From Planctomycetota bacterium (GTDB taxonomy: Bacteria > Planctomycetota > UBA1135 > GCA-002686595), in NCBI GenBank assembly GCA_002686265.1, contig NZBA01000063.1, positions 62,001 through 126,000 of the forward strand: a DNA stretch of 64,000 nt, given 5' to 3'. Positions within the stretch are counted from its first letter, which is position 1; every line of letters begins with the position of its first letter. A model generated the notes under the pieces. That model did no database searches and was not told the DNA's origin. It was given only the letters and a program-made list of their open reading frames with translations. This document shows positions 24,248-33,966 of this stretch, in pieces. The translations under genes and the position numbers were made by a program.

Positions 24248-26953
24248 TCAGTGCGCCTCGAGCCAGTTCGCGCCCCAGCCGAAGTCGACCGAGAGGGGCA
24301 CGCGCAGGTCGGCGGCGCCTTCCATGCACTCGCGTACGAGTTCGACGGTCGGCTCGAGCTCCGAGCGCGGGACCTCCAGGAGCAGCTCGTCGTGGACCTG
24401 CAGCAGCATTCGTCCGGCGAGAGTCGAGTCGGCCAGGCGCGTCTCGAGATCGATCATGGCGCGCTTGATGATGTCGGCCGCCGAACCCTGGACGGGCGTG
24501 TTGATGGCCGCGTTCTCCGCGAATGAGCGGGCGCGCGGGCTGGAGGAGGTGAGCTCGGGAATCCGGCGCCGGCGCCCCATGAGCGTCTCGACCCAGCCGG
24601 TCTCGCGCGCGGCCGCGAGCAGGGAGTCGATCCACTCGCGCACGGTGGGGAAGGAGGCGAAGTAGCGCTCGATGAACTCACGCGCTTCGACCACCGTGAG
24701 CCCTGTCTCGCGCGCCAGGCGGGCGGGTCCCATGCCGTAGAGCAGGCCGAAATTGATGGCCTTGGCGCGGCCGCGCAGCTCGCGGTCGACCTCTTCGGGC
24801 TCGACGCCGAAGACCATCGCGGCGGTCGAGGCGTGGATGTCGCGGCCATGTTCGAAGGCCTCCACCATGGCCGGGTCGCCGCTCAAGTGGGCCATGATGC
24901 GCAGCTCGACCTGGCTGTAGTCCGCCGCGAGCAGCACCCACTCACCGTGCTCGTCGGCCTCGCGCGGTACGAAGGCCTCGCGCAATCGGCGCCCGCGCTC
25001 GGTGCGCACGGGGATGTTCTGCAGGTTTGGGTCGCTGGAGGCCAGGCGGCCGGTGGCGGCGGCGACTTGGCTGAAGGAGCAATGGATGCGCCCGGTTCGC
25101 TCGTTGACGAAGTTCGGCAGGCTGTCGACGTAGGTGCTCTTGAGTTTGGCCAGTTCGCGGTAGGCGAGCAGGTGGCGGACGATTTCGACTCCGCCGTAGC
25201 TCTCCGAGAGGGTCCGGTGATCGGTGCTCCAGCCGGTCTTCGTGCGCTTGGGGCGTTTGACCCCGGCCGCATCCTGGATGCGCAGCTTCTCGAACAAGAT
25301 CGAGCCGAGGGCCTTGGTGCTATTGACGTTGAACTCTTCACCCGCGAGGCGCCGGAGGGCCCCGACGGCCTTCTCGAGATCCGCCGACAGGTCGACGGCG
25401 AGCTCCTCCAAGAGGCCCGTGTCGAGCCGGATTCCACGTTCCTCCATGGCGGTCAGTACGCCGGTCAGGGGCATCTCCAGCTCCCAGAACAGCTTCTCCG
25501 CCTCGTTCTCGACCAGCTCGGGCTCGAGGGCATCTCGCAGGCGGAAGGTCACATCGGCATCCTCGCAGGCGTATTCGGCGACAGTTTCGACCTCCACCTC
25601 GGCCATCGTCACCTGCTTCTTGCCGGTCCCGATGATCTGCTTGGTCGGGATCTTGCGCAGGTCGAAGAAACACAGGGCCAGGTCGTCGAGGTTGTGGCGG
25701 CGGGTGCCTCCCGCGGCGCAGTAGCTGGCGATCATCGTGTCGAAGTCGGCCGGCGGGACGCGTAGACCGTTGGCCGTGAACACGAGGGCGTCGTACTTGT
25801 AGTTCTGCCCGATGCGCTCCAGGGCGGGGTCGCACAGGAGGGGCGCGAGGCGCTCGAGCAGGGCGTCGCGGCCTCCGGCGAGCACCTGCGGCTCGAGATT
25901 GAAGGGCACGTAGAAGGCGCGCCCGCCCCCGGCGCTGAAGGAGACGCCGACCAGCTCGGCCTCGAGGGGGAACAGGCTCGTGGTCTCGCTGTCCACGGAG
26001 AAGCGTCCGGCCGCGGTGAGCTCGGCGATCATGGTTTCGAGCGCCGCTTCGTCGCGCACGGTCAGGTAGTCGCGGGGGAGCTCGGGGCTCGGACCTCGGG
26101 AGAGGCGCTGGGCGAGGCTCTGGAAATCGAGGGCACCGAAGAGCTCTCCCAGGGCCTCGGTGTCGGGCTCGGGATCGCGCACCGCGTCGAGGCCCGGATC
26201 GAGGGGCACGTCGCGCCGGATCGTGACCAGATCGAGGGACATCTCGAGTTGCTCTCGGTCGCGCTCGATGTGTTCGCGCGCCTTGCCCTTGACCTCCTCG
26301 AGTCCCGCGAGGACGCCGGCCACCGAACCGAAGCGGTCGATCAGCTTGATGGCGCCCTTCTCGCCGATCCCCTTGACGCCGGGGACGTTGTCGGAGGCGT
26401 CGCCCATGAGCGCCAGCACGTCGATCACGTGCTCGGGGGTGCAGCCGAACTTCTCGCGCACCGCGTCACGATCCTCGATCAGAAGGTCGATCCCGGGCTT
26501 GAAGACGTTGTAGATCCGGACCCGGTCGCTGACGAGCTGCATGAAATCCTTGTCGCCCGAGACCAGCAGCACCTCCCAGCCTTGGGCGTCGGCCTGCGTG
26601 GCGAGGGTGCCGATCACGTCGTCGGCCTCGTAGCCGGGGACCTCGAAGATCGGGATTCCGTGGGCGCGGACGATGGCGCGAATGTCGTCGAGTTGATCGA
26701 CGAGCTCCTCGGGCATGCGCTGGCGGGTGGCCTTGTAGTCGGTGAACTGCTCGTGGCGGAAGGTCCTCCCCGGCGGGTCGAAGGCCACGGCGATGCGCTC
26801 GGGGCGCTCTTCCTCGAGCAGCCGCCGCAGGGTCATAGTGAAACCGTAGGAGGCGCCCGTCGGCCGCCCCTCTCGGGTCGTGAGCCCGGAACGGGCCATG
26901 GCGAAGTGGGCGCGGTAGGCGAGGGCGGTGCCGTCGAGCAGGAACAGGCGCAT
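24248..26953 (-). CDS. polA: DNA polymerase I
   Basis: 901 residues from the ATG at 26953 (MRLFLLDGTALAYRAHF). Domain order is 5'-nuclease (about 1-290: YKATRQRMPEEL, VPGYEADDVIGTLA, GDASDNVPGVKGIGEKGA), a 3'-5' proofreading domain (about 310-500: FSVDSETTS with Asp-x-Glu, YACEDADVT), and polymerase A (about 520-901). The polymerase has motif A DYSQVELRIMAHLSGD, motif B RAKAINFGLLYGM and motif C LQVHDELLLEVP. Because DxE and the downstream Asp are intact, proofreading is probably active. Fills repair and Okazaki gaps. Divergent from the subtilase gene with about 185 bp between starts. Confidence 0.97.
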   Translation of the reverse strand: MRLFLLDGTALAYRAHFAMARSGLTTREGRPTGASYGFTMTLRRLLEEERPERIAVAFDPPGRTFRHEQFTDYKATRQRMPEELVDQLDDIRAIVRAHGIPIFEVPGYEADDVIGTLATQADAQGWEVLLVSGDKDFMQLVSDRVRIYNVFKPGIDLLIEDRDAVREKFGCTPEHVIDVLALMGDASDNVPGVKGIGEKGAIKLIDRFGSVAGVLAGLEEVKGKAREHIERDREQLEMSLDLVTIRRDVPLDPGLDAVRDPEPDTEALGELFGALDFQSLAQRLSRGPSPELPRDYLTVRDEAALETMIAELTAAGRFSVDSETTSLFPLEAELVGVSFSAGGGRAFYVPFNLEPQVLAGGRDALLERLAPLLCDPALERIGQNYKYDALVFTANGLRVPPADFDTMIASYCAAGGTRRHNLDDLALCFFDLRKIPTKQIIGTGKKQVTMAEVEVETVAEYACEDADVTFRLRDALEPELVENEAEKLFWELEMPLTGVLTAMEERGIRLDTGLLEELAVDLSADLEKAVGALRRLAGEEFNVNSTKALGSILFEKLRIQDAAGVKRPKRTKTGWSTDHRTLSESYGGVEIVRHLLAYRELAKLKSTYVDSLPNFVNERTGRIHCSFSQVAAATGRLASSDPNLQNIPVRTERGRRLREAFVPREADEHGEWVLLAADYSQVELRIMAHLSGDPAMVEAFEHGRDIHASTAAMVFGVEPEEVDRELRGRAKAINFGLLYGMGPARLARETGLTVVEAREFIERYFASFPTVREWIDSLLAAARETGWVETLMGRRRRIPELTSSSPRARSFAENAAINTPVQGSAADIIKRAMIDLETRLADSTLAGRMLLQVHDELLLEVPRSELEPTVELVRECMEGAADLRVPLSVDFGWGANWLEAH

Positions 26954-27072
26954 GGAGGTGGTGGCGTGTGGAGTGTCGATCCAGAGGCCCATCTTCGGCG
27001 CTGGAGCCGCCGGGATCCACCGGTCGGGCCGGTCGCGCGCTCGATCGGCGGCGGTTTCCGCTGCCACAACCT

Positions 27073-27120
27073 CCCACGGCGGGTAGTGTGGAGTGTGGGA
27101 GGCTGGGCCCCCGCCGTGGG
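27073..27120. promoter_or_regulatory. 11-bp perfect inverted repeat between polA and the subtilase gene
   Basis: CCCACGGCGGG at 27073-27083 and its exact complement at 27110-27120, separated by 26 bases. The right arm ends 18 bases before the subtilase ATG, so in RNA it would form a hairpin next to the ribosome-binding region. It could equally be an operator. No clear Shine-Dalgarno sequence is visible in the remaining spacer. Confidence 0.35.
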
Positions 27121-27138
27121 GAAGCGGCTGGAGCAAGC

Positions 27139-29031
27139 ATGTACACCCTCCTCGCAACGTCCCTCTTGGCCGCCTGCCCCCCCCCGGCCATGGGCGCATC
27201 GGGCGAGTTGTCCGAGGGGTTGGTGAGCGCGTTGGCGTCCGCGCGCGGGGAGCTCGTGCGGGTGAGCGTCGTGCTCGCCGACCAGCTTCCCCCCCAGGAA
27301 CTGATCGCGGCCGGCACCCTGAGCGAGCGCCGCTTGCGCCGGGCCGAGGTGATCGGCTTGCTCGGCACCCACGCCAGCGCCTCCCAGGCGGACTTGCTGG
27401 CGGAGCTGGGAACCCTGCGCGCCGCCGGACACGCGCGGCGCATCGTGCCCCTGTGGGTCGCGAACGTGGTGAGCGTCGACCTGGATCGGACGGCGGCGCT
27501 GGCCGTCGCCGCGCGCCCCGACGTGGCCAGGCTTCACTACTCCCGGCCGCGCGGGAGTGAGGTCCTGTCCTCGGCGTCGGCAGCGACCCCCGTCCTCGCG
27601 CCCGCCGCCGTGGGCGGCGGTTTGCAGTGCGGCGTCGACCTGATCGGGGCGGACGATGTCTGGTCGCAGCACGGCATCGACGGGAGGGGCGTGGTCGTGG
27701 GCGTGATCGACACCGGCCTGTGCCTCACCCATCCCGACATCGCCGGACAGGTCTGGCGAAACCCGTTGGAGATCCCCGGCAACGGGATCGACGACGATGC
27801 CAACGGCTACATCGACGACCGGAACGGCTGGAACTTCGAGAGCCAGAGCAACGATGTGACCGACCACCACGGCCATGGCTCCCACGTGGCCGGCACCTTG
27901 GCCGGGGACGGCACCGGGGGAGCGCGCTGCGGCGTGGCGCCCGGGTGCGAGGTGATGGTGCTGAAGTTCTTCAACGATCTCGCGGGGGAGGCATCGGTCT
28001 GGGAGGCGATGCAGTACGGCCTCGACAACGGCGCCGATGTTCTCTCGGCCAGCTTGGGCTGGCACCACTCCTGGGGGCCGGACCGGGCGATGTGGCGCAC
28101 GATCTGCGACAACGTCACCGCCGCGGGGATGGTGGTCGTCTTCGCGGCCCACAACTTCGGCTGCAACAACCCTCCCGACGACGTGACGACGCCCGGCGAC
28201 GTGCCCACGGTGATCGCCGTCGGCGCCACCGACTGCAACGACGTGAAAGCCGGATTCAGCAGCTGTGGACCGTCGACCTGGCAAGGCGTGCCCCCCTACA
28301 ACGACTTCCCCTATCCGCCCGGCTTGCTGCGGCCGAGCATCAGTGCTCCGGGCGACCAGGTCCTCTCGCACCAGGGTTGCGGCGGCTACGTCACGATGAG
28401 CGGCACGTCGATGGCGACGCCGCACGTGGCGGGAGCCCTGGCCTTGATGCTGGAGGCGGACCCGACCCTCGACCAGTACTCGGCGGCGGGGATTCTGGAG
28501 GCGACGGCGGTCGATTTGGGACCGCCGGGGCATGACAACGAGACCGGCGCCGGCCGCCTGGACGCTCTCGCGGCGGTGACGGCCGCCCTGGCCAACGGGA
28601 ACTTCTGCGCGGCGAAGCAGAACTCCTGTGGGAGCCAGCCATCGATCAGTGCCGGCGGGCAGTCGAGTGCCTCGGCGACCTCCGGGTTCTGGATCGTCGG
28701 CTCGGAGGCCCACGCGAGCGAGGTCGGCATCCTGGCCTACACCCACGCCGGGGCGGCGTTCCCGCCCCTGCCCTTCTTCGGCGGCGAGCTGTGCCTGCGC
28801 TTTCCCCTGCGCCGCGGCCCGATCGTGTCCAGTGGCGGTACCCCCGGGCAATGCGACGGCTCGCTCGACCTGGACATGAACGCCTTCGCCTCGGGCAACG
28901 CCGGCGGCGCCCCCGCGCCCTTCCTGCTCGCGCCGGGGACGACGGTCCACTGCCAGTGGTGGGCCCGAGACAGCGGCGACCCGCTCGGCGTCTACCTCAC
29001 CGACCGGCTCGAGTTCATCGTCGGTCCCTGA
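27139..29031 (+). CDS. Secreted subtilisin-like serine protease (S8) with C-terminal surface module
   Basis: 630 residues from the ATG at 27139. Signal peptide about 1-20; prodomain-like region to about 160; S8 domain about 165-500 with Asp191 (GVIDTG), His246 (HHGHGSHVAG), oxyanion Asn339 and Ser424 (SGTSMATPHVAG). GNGIDDDANGYIDD is a probable calcium site. The last ~115 residues begin FCAAKQNSCGSQPSISAGG and close with CQWWARD...LTDRLEFIVGP, a module whose end resembles those of the two VCBS/FG-GAP proteins downstream. Many cysteines suggest disulfides. Probably exported and surface-attached or released. Substrates unknown. Confidence 0.9.
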   Translation: MYTLLATSLLAACPPPAMGASGELSEGLVSALASARGELVRVSVVLADQLPPQELIAAGTLSERRLRRAEVIGLLGTHASASQADLLAELGTLRAAGHARRIVPLWVANVVSVDLDRTAALAVAARPDVARLHYSRPRGSEVLSSASAATPVLAPAAVGGGLQCGVDLIGADDVWSQHGIDGRGVVVGVIDTGLCLTHPDIAGQVWRNPLEIPGNGIDDDANGYIDDRNGWNFESQSNDVTDHHGHGSHVAGTLAGDGTGGARCGVAPGCEVMVLKFFNDLAGEASVWEAMQYGLDNGADVLSASLGWHHSWGPDRAMWRTICDNVTAAGMVVVFAAHNFGCNNPPDDVTTPGDVPTVIAVGATDCNDVKAGFSSCGPSTWQGVPPYNDFPYPPGLLRPSISAPGDQVLSHQGCGGYVTMSGTSMATPHVAGALALMLEADPTLDQYSAAGILEATAVDLGPPGHDNETGAGRLDALAAVTAALANGNFCAAKQNSCGSQPSISAGGQSSASATSGFWIVGSEAHASEVGILAYTHAGAAFPPLPFFGGELCLRFPLRRGPIVSSGGTPGQCDGSLDLDMNAFASGNAGGAPAPFLLAPGTTVHCQWWARDSGDPLGVYLTDRLEFIVGP

Positions 29032-29237
29032 GTGCCCGGGCCCCGAGAGGGTCTTCCAGGCTTGTAGTGGGCGTGTGTTGCCGTTTCCCGGCCCTTCCCG
29101 GGCGACTTCTGTACACTGAGCCAGTACCGCCGCCCGCGTGGCAGCCCCGGATTCGACTGGGCTAGCCGGCCCCGCGGCTTCGCTGAGAACGGCAGGATTC
29201 CATTAGCGTGCTCACCGCGCTTGAGAGGAAGAACGCC

Positions 29238-30838
29238 ATGAACTGCAATACAACCTCACGTTCGCATCTCCGAGGAGCGCGGGATCTCGCACTCCGGTGC
29301 CTTCCCGCCACGGTCGCTTGCGCCTTGCTCGCGCAGGTCGGGCTGGGCCAAACCGGCTTCGGACCGCAAGAGGTGATCTCCTTCGACGCTGACGGCTCCT
29401 GGGCCGTCTTCTCGGCGGACCTCGACGGGGACGGGGACCTCGACGTCCTCTCGGCCTCTCGCGACGACGACAAGATCGCGTGGTACGAGAACGTCGGCGC
29501 GGGGAGCGGGGTCGGTGGAGGCTCCTTCGGTCCGCAGCGCATCATCACCTCTTCGGCGGACGACGCGTGGGACGTGTGCGCGGCGGACCTAGACGGGGAT
29601 GGGGATGCCGACGTGCTCTCGGCGTCCTACAACGACAATCTGATCGCCTGGTACGAGACGACGGGACCGGGACCTTCGGTCTCCCGCGGGTGATTTCCAA
29701 TACCGCCATCGGTGCGACGAGCGTTCACACCAGCGACCTCGACAGGGACGGAGACTACGACGTCCTGTTCACCACCCTCACCAACAACCGCGTGAGCTGG
29801 GCGGCGAATCTCGGCAACGGGCTCTTCGGAGCGCCGACGGTGATCACGCAGCTGGTTGACTGGCCCCAGAACGTCACCACGGCGGACCTCGACCTCGACG
29901 GAGACGCTGACGTCCTGACCGCTTCGCACGGGGACGACAAGATCGCCTGGTACGAGAACACGGAGAATGGCTCTGGAATCGTCGGGTTCGGTCCCCAGCG
30001 CGTCATTTCCACGGACGCCGACGGGGCCAAGCACGTGTCCACGGCGGACCTGGACGGCGATGGAGACTTGGACGTGCTGGCGGCTTCGGACCTCGACGAC
30101 AAGATCGCGTGGTATGAGAACCAGGGCGGCGGGAACTTCGGCTTGGAGGAGCTGATCAGCCTCACCGAGGACGGGGCGCGCTGTGTCGAGGGCGAGGACC
30201 TCGACAGGGATGGCGACATCGACCTCCTCGCGGCCGCCTTTCACGCGGGCACGGTCACTTGGTACGAGAACCTGGGCGGCTCCTTCTCTGCGCACCTCAT
30301 CTCCAGCGATGCACTGAGAGCCAACGATGTGTTCGCAGCGGACCTCGACGGAGACGGTTTCGCCGACGTTCTCTCGGCCTCGCGGCTGGACAACAAGGTC
30401 GCCTGGTACCCGAACACCGGCGGCTGTGTCCCGCCCACGCATTTCTGCCAGACGAGTCCGAATACGGTGGGGCCGGGGGCGCTGATCGGAAACATCGGCT
30501 CCACCAGCCATTCCGCCAATGACTTCGTGCTCACCGGGAGCTTCGCACCGGCAAACCAGACGGGGATCTTCTACTACGGCAGCGTCTCGATCTCCGAGCC
30601 CTTCGGCGAGGGGATCCGGTGCATCGGTGGCACGACCTTCCGCCTGATCCCGGTGTCCATTCTCCCCAGCGGCCGCGCGTCCTTCGCCCTCGACCTGAAC
30701 CAGCCTCCGGCCAACTCGCCGCCGGGCGAAATCACCCCTGGCTCCACTTGGCTGTTCCAGTTCTGGTATCGCGATCCCACCGGAGGTCCGGCGGGGTTCA
30801 ACTTCACTGGAGGGCTCGAGGTCCGGTTCTGCCCCTGA
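29238..30838 (+). CDS. Secreted VCBS/FG-GAP repeat protein, interrupted by a one-base frameshift near 29670
   Basis: Starts at the ATG at 29238 behind GAGAGGAAG. Signal peptide to about residue 35, then seven ~45-residue repeats with calcium-type DLDGDGDxDVL loops and an IAWYEN end, then the C-terminal module FCQTSPNTVGPG...QFWYRDP...GLEVRFCP. The first frame stops at 29693. Repeats 3-7 and the module continue in the -1 frame. Restoring one G to the GGG at about 29675 joins them as TTGTGTFGLPRV, so either an assembly error or a real one-base deletion in a G run explains the break. As written, the protein would end after two repeats. Confidence 0.75.
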
Positions 30839-30870
30839 TCGGATTCCACGTAGCGCACCCCGCTCTTCCA

Positions 30871-30903
30871 CGCTCTTCCACGGCTCGTCGCCGTGGGAGA
30901 GCG
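30871..30903 (+). terminator. Strong hairpin after the VCBS gene, probable transcription terminator
   Basis: A 13-bp stem (30871-30883 with 30891-30903, one G.U pair) around a 7-base loop, 33 bases after the VCBS stop. No T-run follows, so it would be a weak intrinsic terminator or an RNA 3'-end stabiliser. A direct repeat CGCTCTTCCA is tandem at 30861-30880. Confidence 0.55.
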
Positions 30904-30981
30904 GGCCCGACCGCTCGCGGACCATCCAGCGCCGGCATCGGGTGAGGATGACCGCTGGTCTCGGCGGCGGCGGACGACAGA

Positions 30982-32028
30982 ATGGGGGGCATGACCTCGG
31001 CCGACGCTCGCGACTCCTCGCCTCCCTCTCCGGTTCGCGTCTTGGCGGGCGGCGTGCTGATGGGGCTCGCGAATCTGGTGCCCGGTGTGAGCGGCGGGAC
31101 GATGATCCTGGCGGTGGGGCTCTACGATCGCTTCATCGCCGCCGTGGCCCAGGTCACCAGCCTACGCCTGAGACGTGACTCCCTGGTCTTCCTGGCCTTG
31201 ATAGGCGTCGGCTCCGTGGTGGCGATCGTCTCCTGCTCGGGTGTGGCCGTGGACCTGGTGAGCGAGCGGCGCTGGGCGGCCTACAGCCTGTTCATCGGCA
31301 TGACCTTGGGCGGGACGCCCGAGCTCGCGCGCGAGTGCCGGCCCGTGGGCCCGTCGGTCTTGATCGCCTTCGCCGGCGGCTTGGGGCTGATGGCGGGTCT
31401 GGCCTGGGGCGTGGGCGACGCGGGCCTGGCGGTCTCGACGCCCCTGTTGATCGGCGTCGGCGCGTTGGCGGCCTCGAGCATGATTCTGCCGGGAATCAGC
31501 GGTTCTTACATTCTGTTGATCTTCGGCGTCTACGAGGTCGTGATCGGCTCGCTCAGTGCCCGGAGCTTGCTCGAAGACACGGCGGAGTCCCTGCGCGTCG
31601 TCGCACCCGTGGTGCTCGGCTCCGGGGTGGGGATCGCGCTCCTGAGCAACCTCCTGCGGCGACTCCTGACCCGCAGCCCGCGACCTTCGCACGCCGTCCT
31701 GCTCGGTTTGCTCGTCGGCTCCGTGCTGGGCCTGTGGCCCTTCCAGGAGCCCCTACACGCCGACCTCGCCCACGGGGGGAGGCGCGAAGTCGTGGAGCGC
31801 GTGCTGGCGGGAGCCACGGCGGGGGAGCTTGCTGAAGAGGGGGTCGCTGGCGTCTCGGAGCAAGTGGCGCAGGAGTGGCGGCAGGACTACGGGACCCTGA
31901 GTGTCTCCGAGCGCAAGCGCGCCGCGGCGCGCCTGCTGCGCTTCGCTCCCGGTGCGGGGCAGATCCTCGGGGCATTGGCTCTGGTCGTCGCGGGCGCGGC
32001 CGTGACCCGCGCCCTCGCGGCGCGCTGA
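30982..32028 (+). CDS. DUF368 polytopic membrane protein (undecaprenyl-phosphate translocase family)
   Basis: 348 residues from the ATG at 30982 (a second ATG lies at 30991). The family signature LMGLANLVPGVSGGTMILAVGLYD is at about 25-50, with a second half-repeat ASSMILPGISGSYILLIFGVYE. Eight or so hydrophobic segments indicate an inner-membrane protein. DUF368 members (PopT) were shown to recycle undecaprenyl phosphate across the membrane, so a cell-envelope role is expected. A ~65-residue charged stretch near the C-terminus, ahead of the last helix, is an unusually long loop. Confidence 0.9.
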   Translation: MGGMTSADARDSSPPSPVRVLAGGVLMGLANLVPGVSGGTMILAVGLYDRFIAAVAQVTSLRLRRDSLVFLALIGVGSVVAIVSCSGVAVDLVSERRWAAYSLFIGMTLGGTPELARECRPVGPSVLIAFAGGLGLMAGLAWGVGDAGLAVSTPLLIGVGALAASSMILPGISGSYILLIFGVYEVVIGSLSARSLLEDTAESLRVVAPVVLGSGVGIALLSNLLRRLLTRSPRPSHAVLLGLLVGSVLGLWPFQEPLHADLAHGGRREVVERVLAGATAGELAEEGVAGVSEQVAQEWRQDYGTLSVSERKRAAARLLRFAPGAGQILGALALVVAGAAVTRALAAR

Positions 32029-32231
32029 CGGGGGCCCCCAGTGCGGGGGGCGCGTCGTGGCACCGCTCGCGGCGGGATCAGGGACGGATGGCGCACGAAT
32101 CCGCAACCCGTTGCTGGGGGGCGTATAGTGATGTCTGACCCTGCGGGAGATGCGAGCGCCTGCCCATCGCCGCCTCGGTATGCCCGGACGGCCTCCGTCG
32201 GGGTCAGTTCCTCTCAGATGACCGACCGCCC

Positions 32232-33953
32232 ATGAGCCACACTCCCTCGGACCGAAGCGCGAAGCGACCTCGCGCTCTCACCGTGTGCTGCACGGCCGTC
32301 CTGATCTGGACGGGCATCGCGCTCCCTTCGGCGCCGGCCGTGGGCGCCGGCACTCAGCTGACGGCCGTCCACACCACCCGCGTCGCGGATCCCAAGCTGG
32401 ACGGCGGAGGCGTCGAGGTCTCGTTCCTGCTCTCGCCGACCGGAATCAACGAGCGCGTCATCGTCGAGGCCTTGAATCCCCACGGAGTCGTCGTCTGCAC
32501 CGTGGCCGATGCGCAGATGACGGGTTCGGCCGATCCGATCGAGCTCTTCTGGGACGGCCTGAGCGACCAAGGACGCTACCTCGACACCGGCGACTACCAG
32601 CTGCGCGTGCGCCTCGCCTCGGGGGCCGCCGCCGACCTCCTCGCGCCCGTTTCCCTCGTGCGCCTGGGCGTGTGCGAGATCGAGGCCCAGGCGAGCGGGA
32701 CCGCCGACTACCACCTACCCGAGAACGAGTTCCAGCTGGTCTACTTCAAGAAGGGCGGCGTGCTCTACAAGTACTACGCAACGCCTGCTATCCACGAGTA
32801 CGTCTCCCTGGCCCAGGCGGGGGAGGTCTCCGACCTGGACCTGGACAACGGTGAGCCGCGCCCGGCGGTCGCGGTCCACACGGCGACCGACGAGCCGGTG
32901 CTGTCGGGCTCCGCCTACGAGACACGCTCCTACAACTACCCTCTGTGCTACGCCGTCGGCGCGCGCCCGCGCTTCGAGTTCACCTTCGGCGCTACGAGCA
33001 CCAGTGCGGGAGGCGTGCAGCAAAGTGCCGGCTACCCCGTCGGGGGCGTCGAGCTGAGGTTGACCGTCGGGGGCGGGGGAGGAGCGTGGACGGCGCAGTC
33101 CGACGCCGTCACGCCCGGAGGAGTGGCCGTGTTGGTGGGACCGAAGCTGCCCGCTTCCCTCGCGCGGCGCGAGTGGGAACTAGAGCAGGCCTACGAGTAC
33201 AGCAGCGACGGCGGGGCGAGCTGGAGCGCGGTCCCCGGCTCTCACACGAGCGTGCACCGCTTCTACACGACCCTCGCCACGCCGCGCTTCACGCAGAACG
33301 ACAGCGGCCAGCAATACGCGGGCCCCTGGGTCGAGGTGATCGACTACGTCACCGGCTGGTCGGAAGCCCTCGGGATCGGCGCACGCGATGCCGCGGGCGT
33401 CGTCGAGGCGGGCATCCGAGGCTTCTTCGGCCAGCAGGGGGCCGTTCCGACCTCCCTCGAGGGCGTCATCTACGACGCCTATCCCCAGGGAGGAGACGGC
33501 GGCGCCAACCACTACTTCATCAACAACCAGCACCGAATCGACCTCTCGGCGCTCTTCGCATCCCACGCCAACGGGGTCTTCGTGAACTGCTCGGACTGCG
33601 CCGGGAGCACCTCGACCATGCTGGCGATGATGGGGATCGAGAATGTGCAGCTCGTGCATCTCGGCTTCATGCAGCTGCGGGCTATTTGGGGCATCGGCAC
33701 CTCGGGCTACACGACCAACCTGTGGGGGAATGGCCACTCGTTCAGCTACCACAAGATCATCACGCGCGACGGCGGCGTACACGTCTCCGACGCTTGCATG
33801 TGGGTGGACGAGGACGGCAACCCCAACAGCACGCCGGGCGTGCCCGGCTTCAACAACGACCGCGAGTGGGACGGCCAGCCCGCGGGCTACAACTACTTGT
33901 CTTCCTACAACAACACCGGCAAGTCCTTGCAGGACCTGCCCAAGATCCGTTGA
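32232..33953 (+). CDS. Secreted protein with FlgD-like Ig domain and transglutaminase-like C-terminal region
   Basis: 573 residues. N-terminal signal sequence (hydrophobic 17-38). Residues about 45-130 resemble a FlgD/FlgM-Ig fold, with the giveaway ELFWDGLSDQGRYLDTGDYQLRV. Residues 450-530 carry NCSDCAGSTSTMLAMMGI, SYHKIITRDGG and VSDACMWVD, which fits the Cys-His-Asp order of transglutaminase-like cysteine hydrolases (Cys456 or 453, His507, Asp520). The assignment rests on motif order only. The next gene follows after 13 bp and is also secreted, so the two probably work together. Confidence 0.6.
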   Translation: MSHTPSDRSAKRPRALTVCCTAVLIWTGIALPSAPAVGAGTQLTAVHTTRVADPKLDGGGVEVSFLLSPTGINERVIVEALNPHGVVVCTVADAQMTGSADPIELFWDGLSDQGRYLDTGDYQLRVRLASGAAADLLAPVSLVRLGVCEIEAQASGTADYHLPENEFQLVYFKKGGVLYKYYATPAIHEYVSLAQAGEVSDLDLDNGEPRPAVAVHTATDEPVLSGSAYETRSYNYPLCYAVGARPRFEFTFGATSTSAGGVQQSAGYPVGGVELRLTVGGGGGAWTAQSDAVTPGGVAVLVGPKLPASLARREWELEQAYEYSSDGGASWSAVPGSHTSVHRFYTTLATPRFTQNDSGQQYAGPWVEVIDYVTGWSEALGIGARDAAGVVEAGIRGFFGQQGAVPTSLEGVIYDAYPQGGDGGANHYFINNQHRIDLSALFASHANGVFVNCSDCAGSTSTMLAMMGIENVQLVHLGFMQLRAIWGIGTSGYTTNLWGNGHSFSYHKIITRDGGVHVSDACMWVDEDGNPNSTPGVPGFNNDREWDGQPAGYNYLSSYNNTGKSLQDLPKIR

Positions 33954-33966
33954 AAGGACGTGGGCG

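Noticed and set aside
29238..30838. Programmed -1 ribosomal frameshift in the VCBS gene
   Set aside because: No slippery X-XXY-YYZ heptamer or downstream stimulatory hairpin is evident; a missing G in a G run is simpler.
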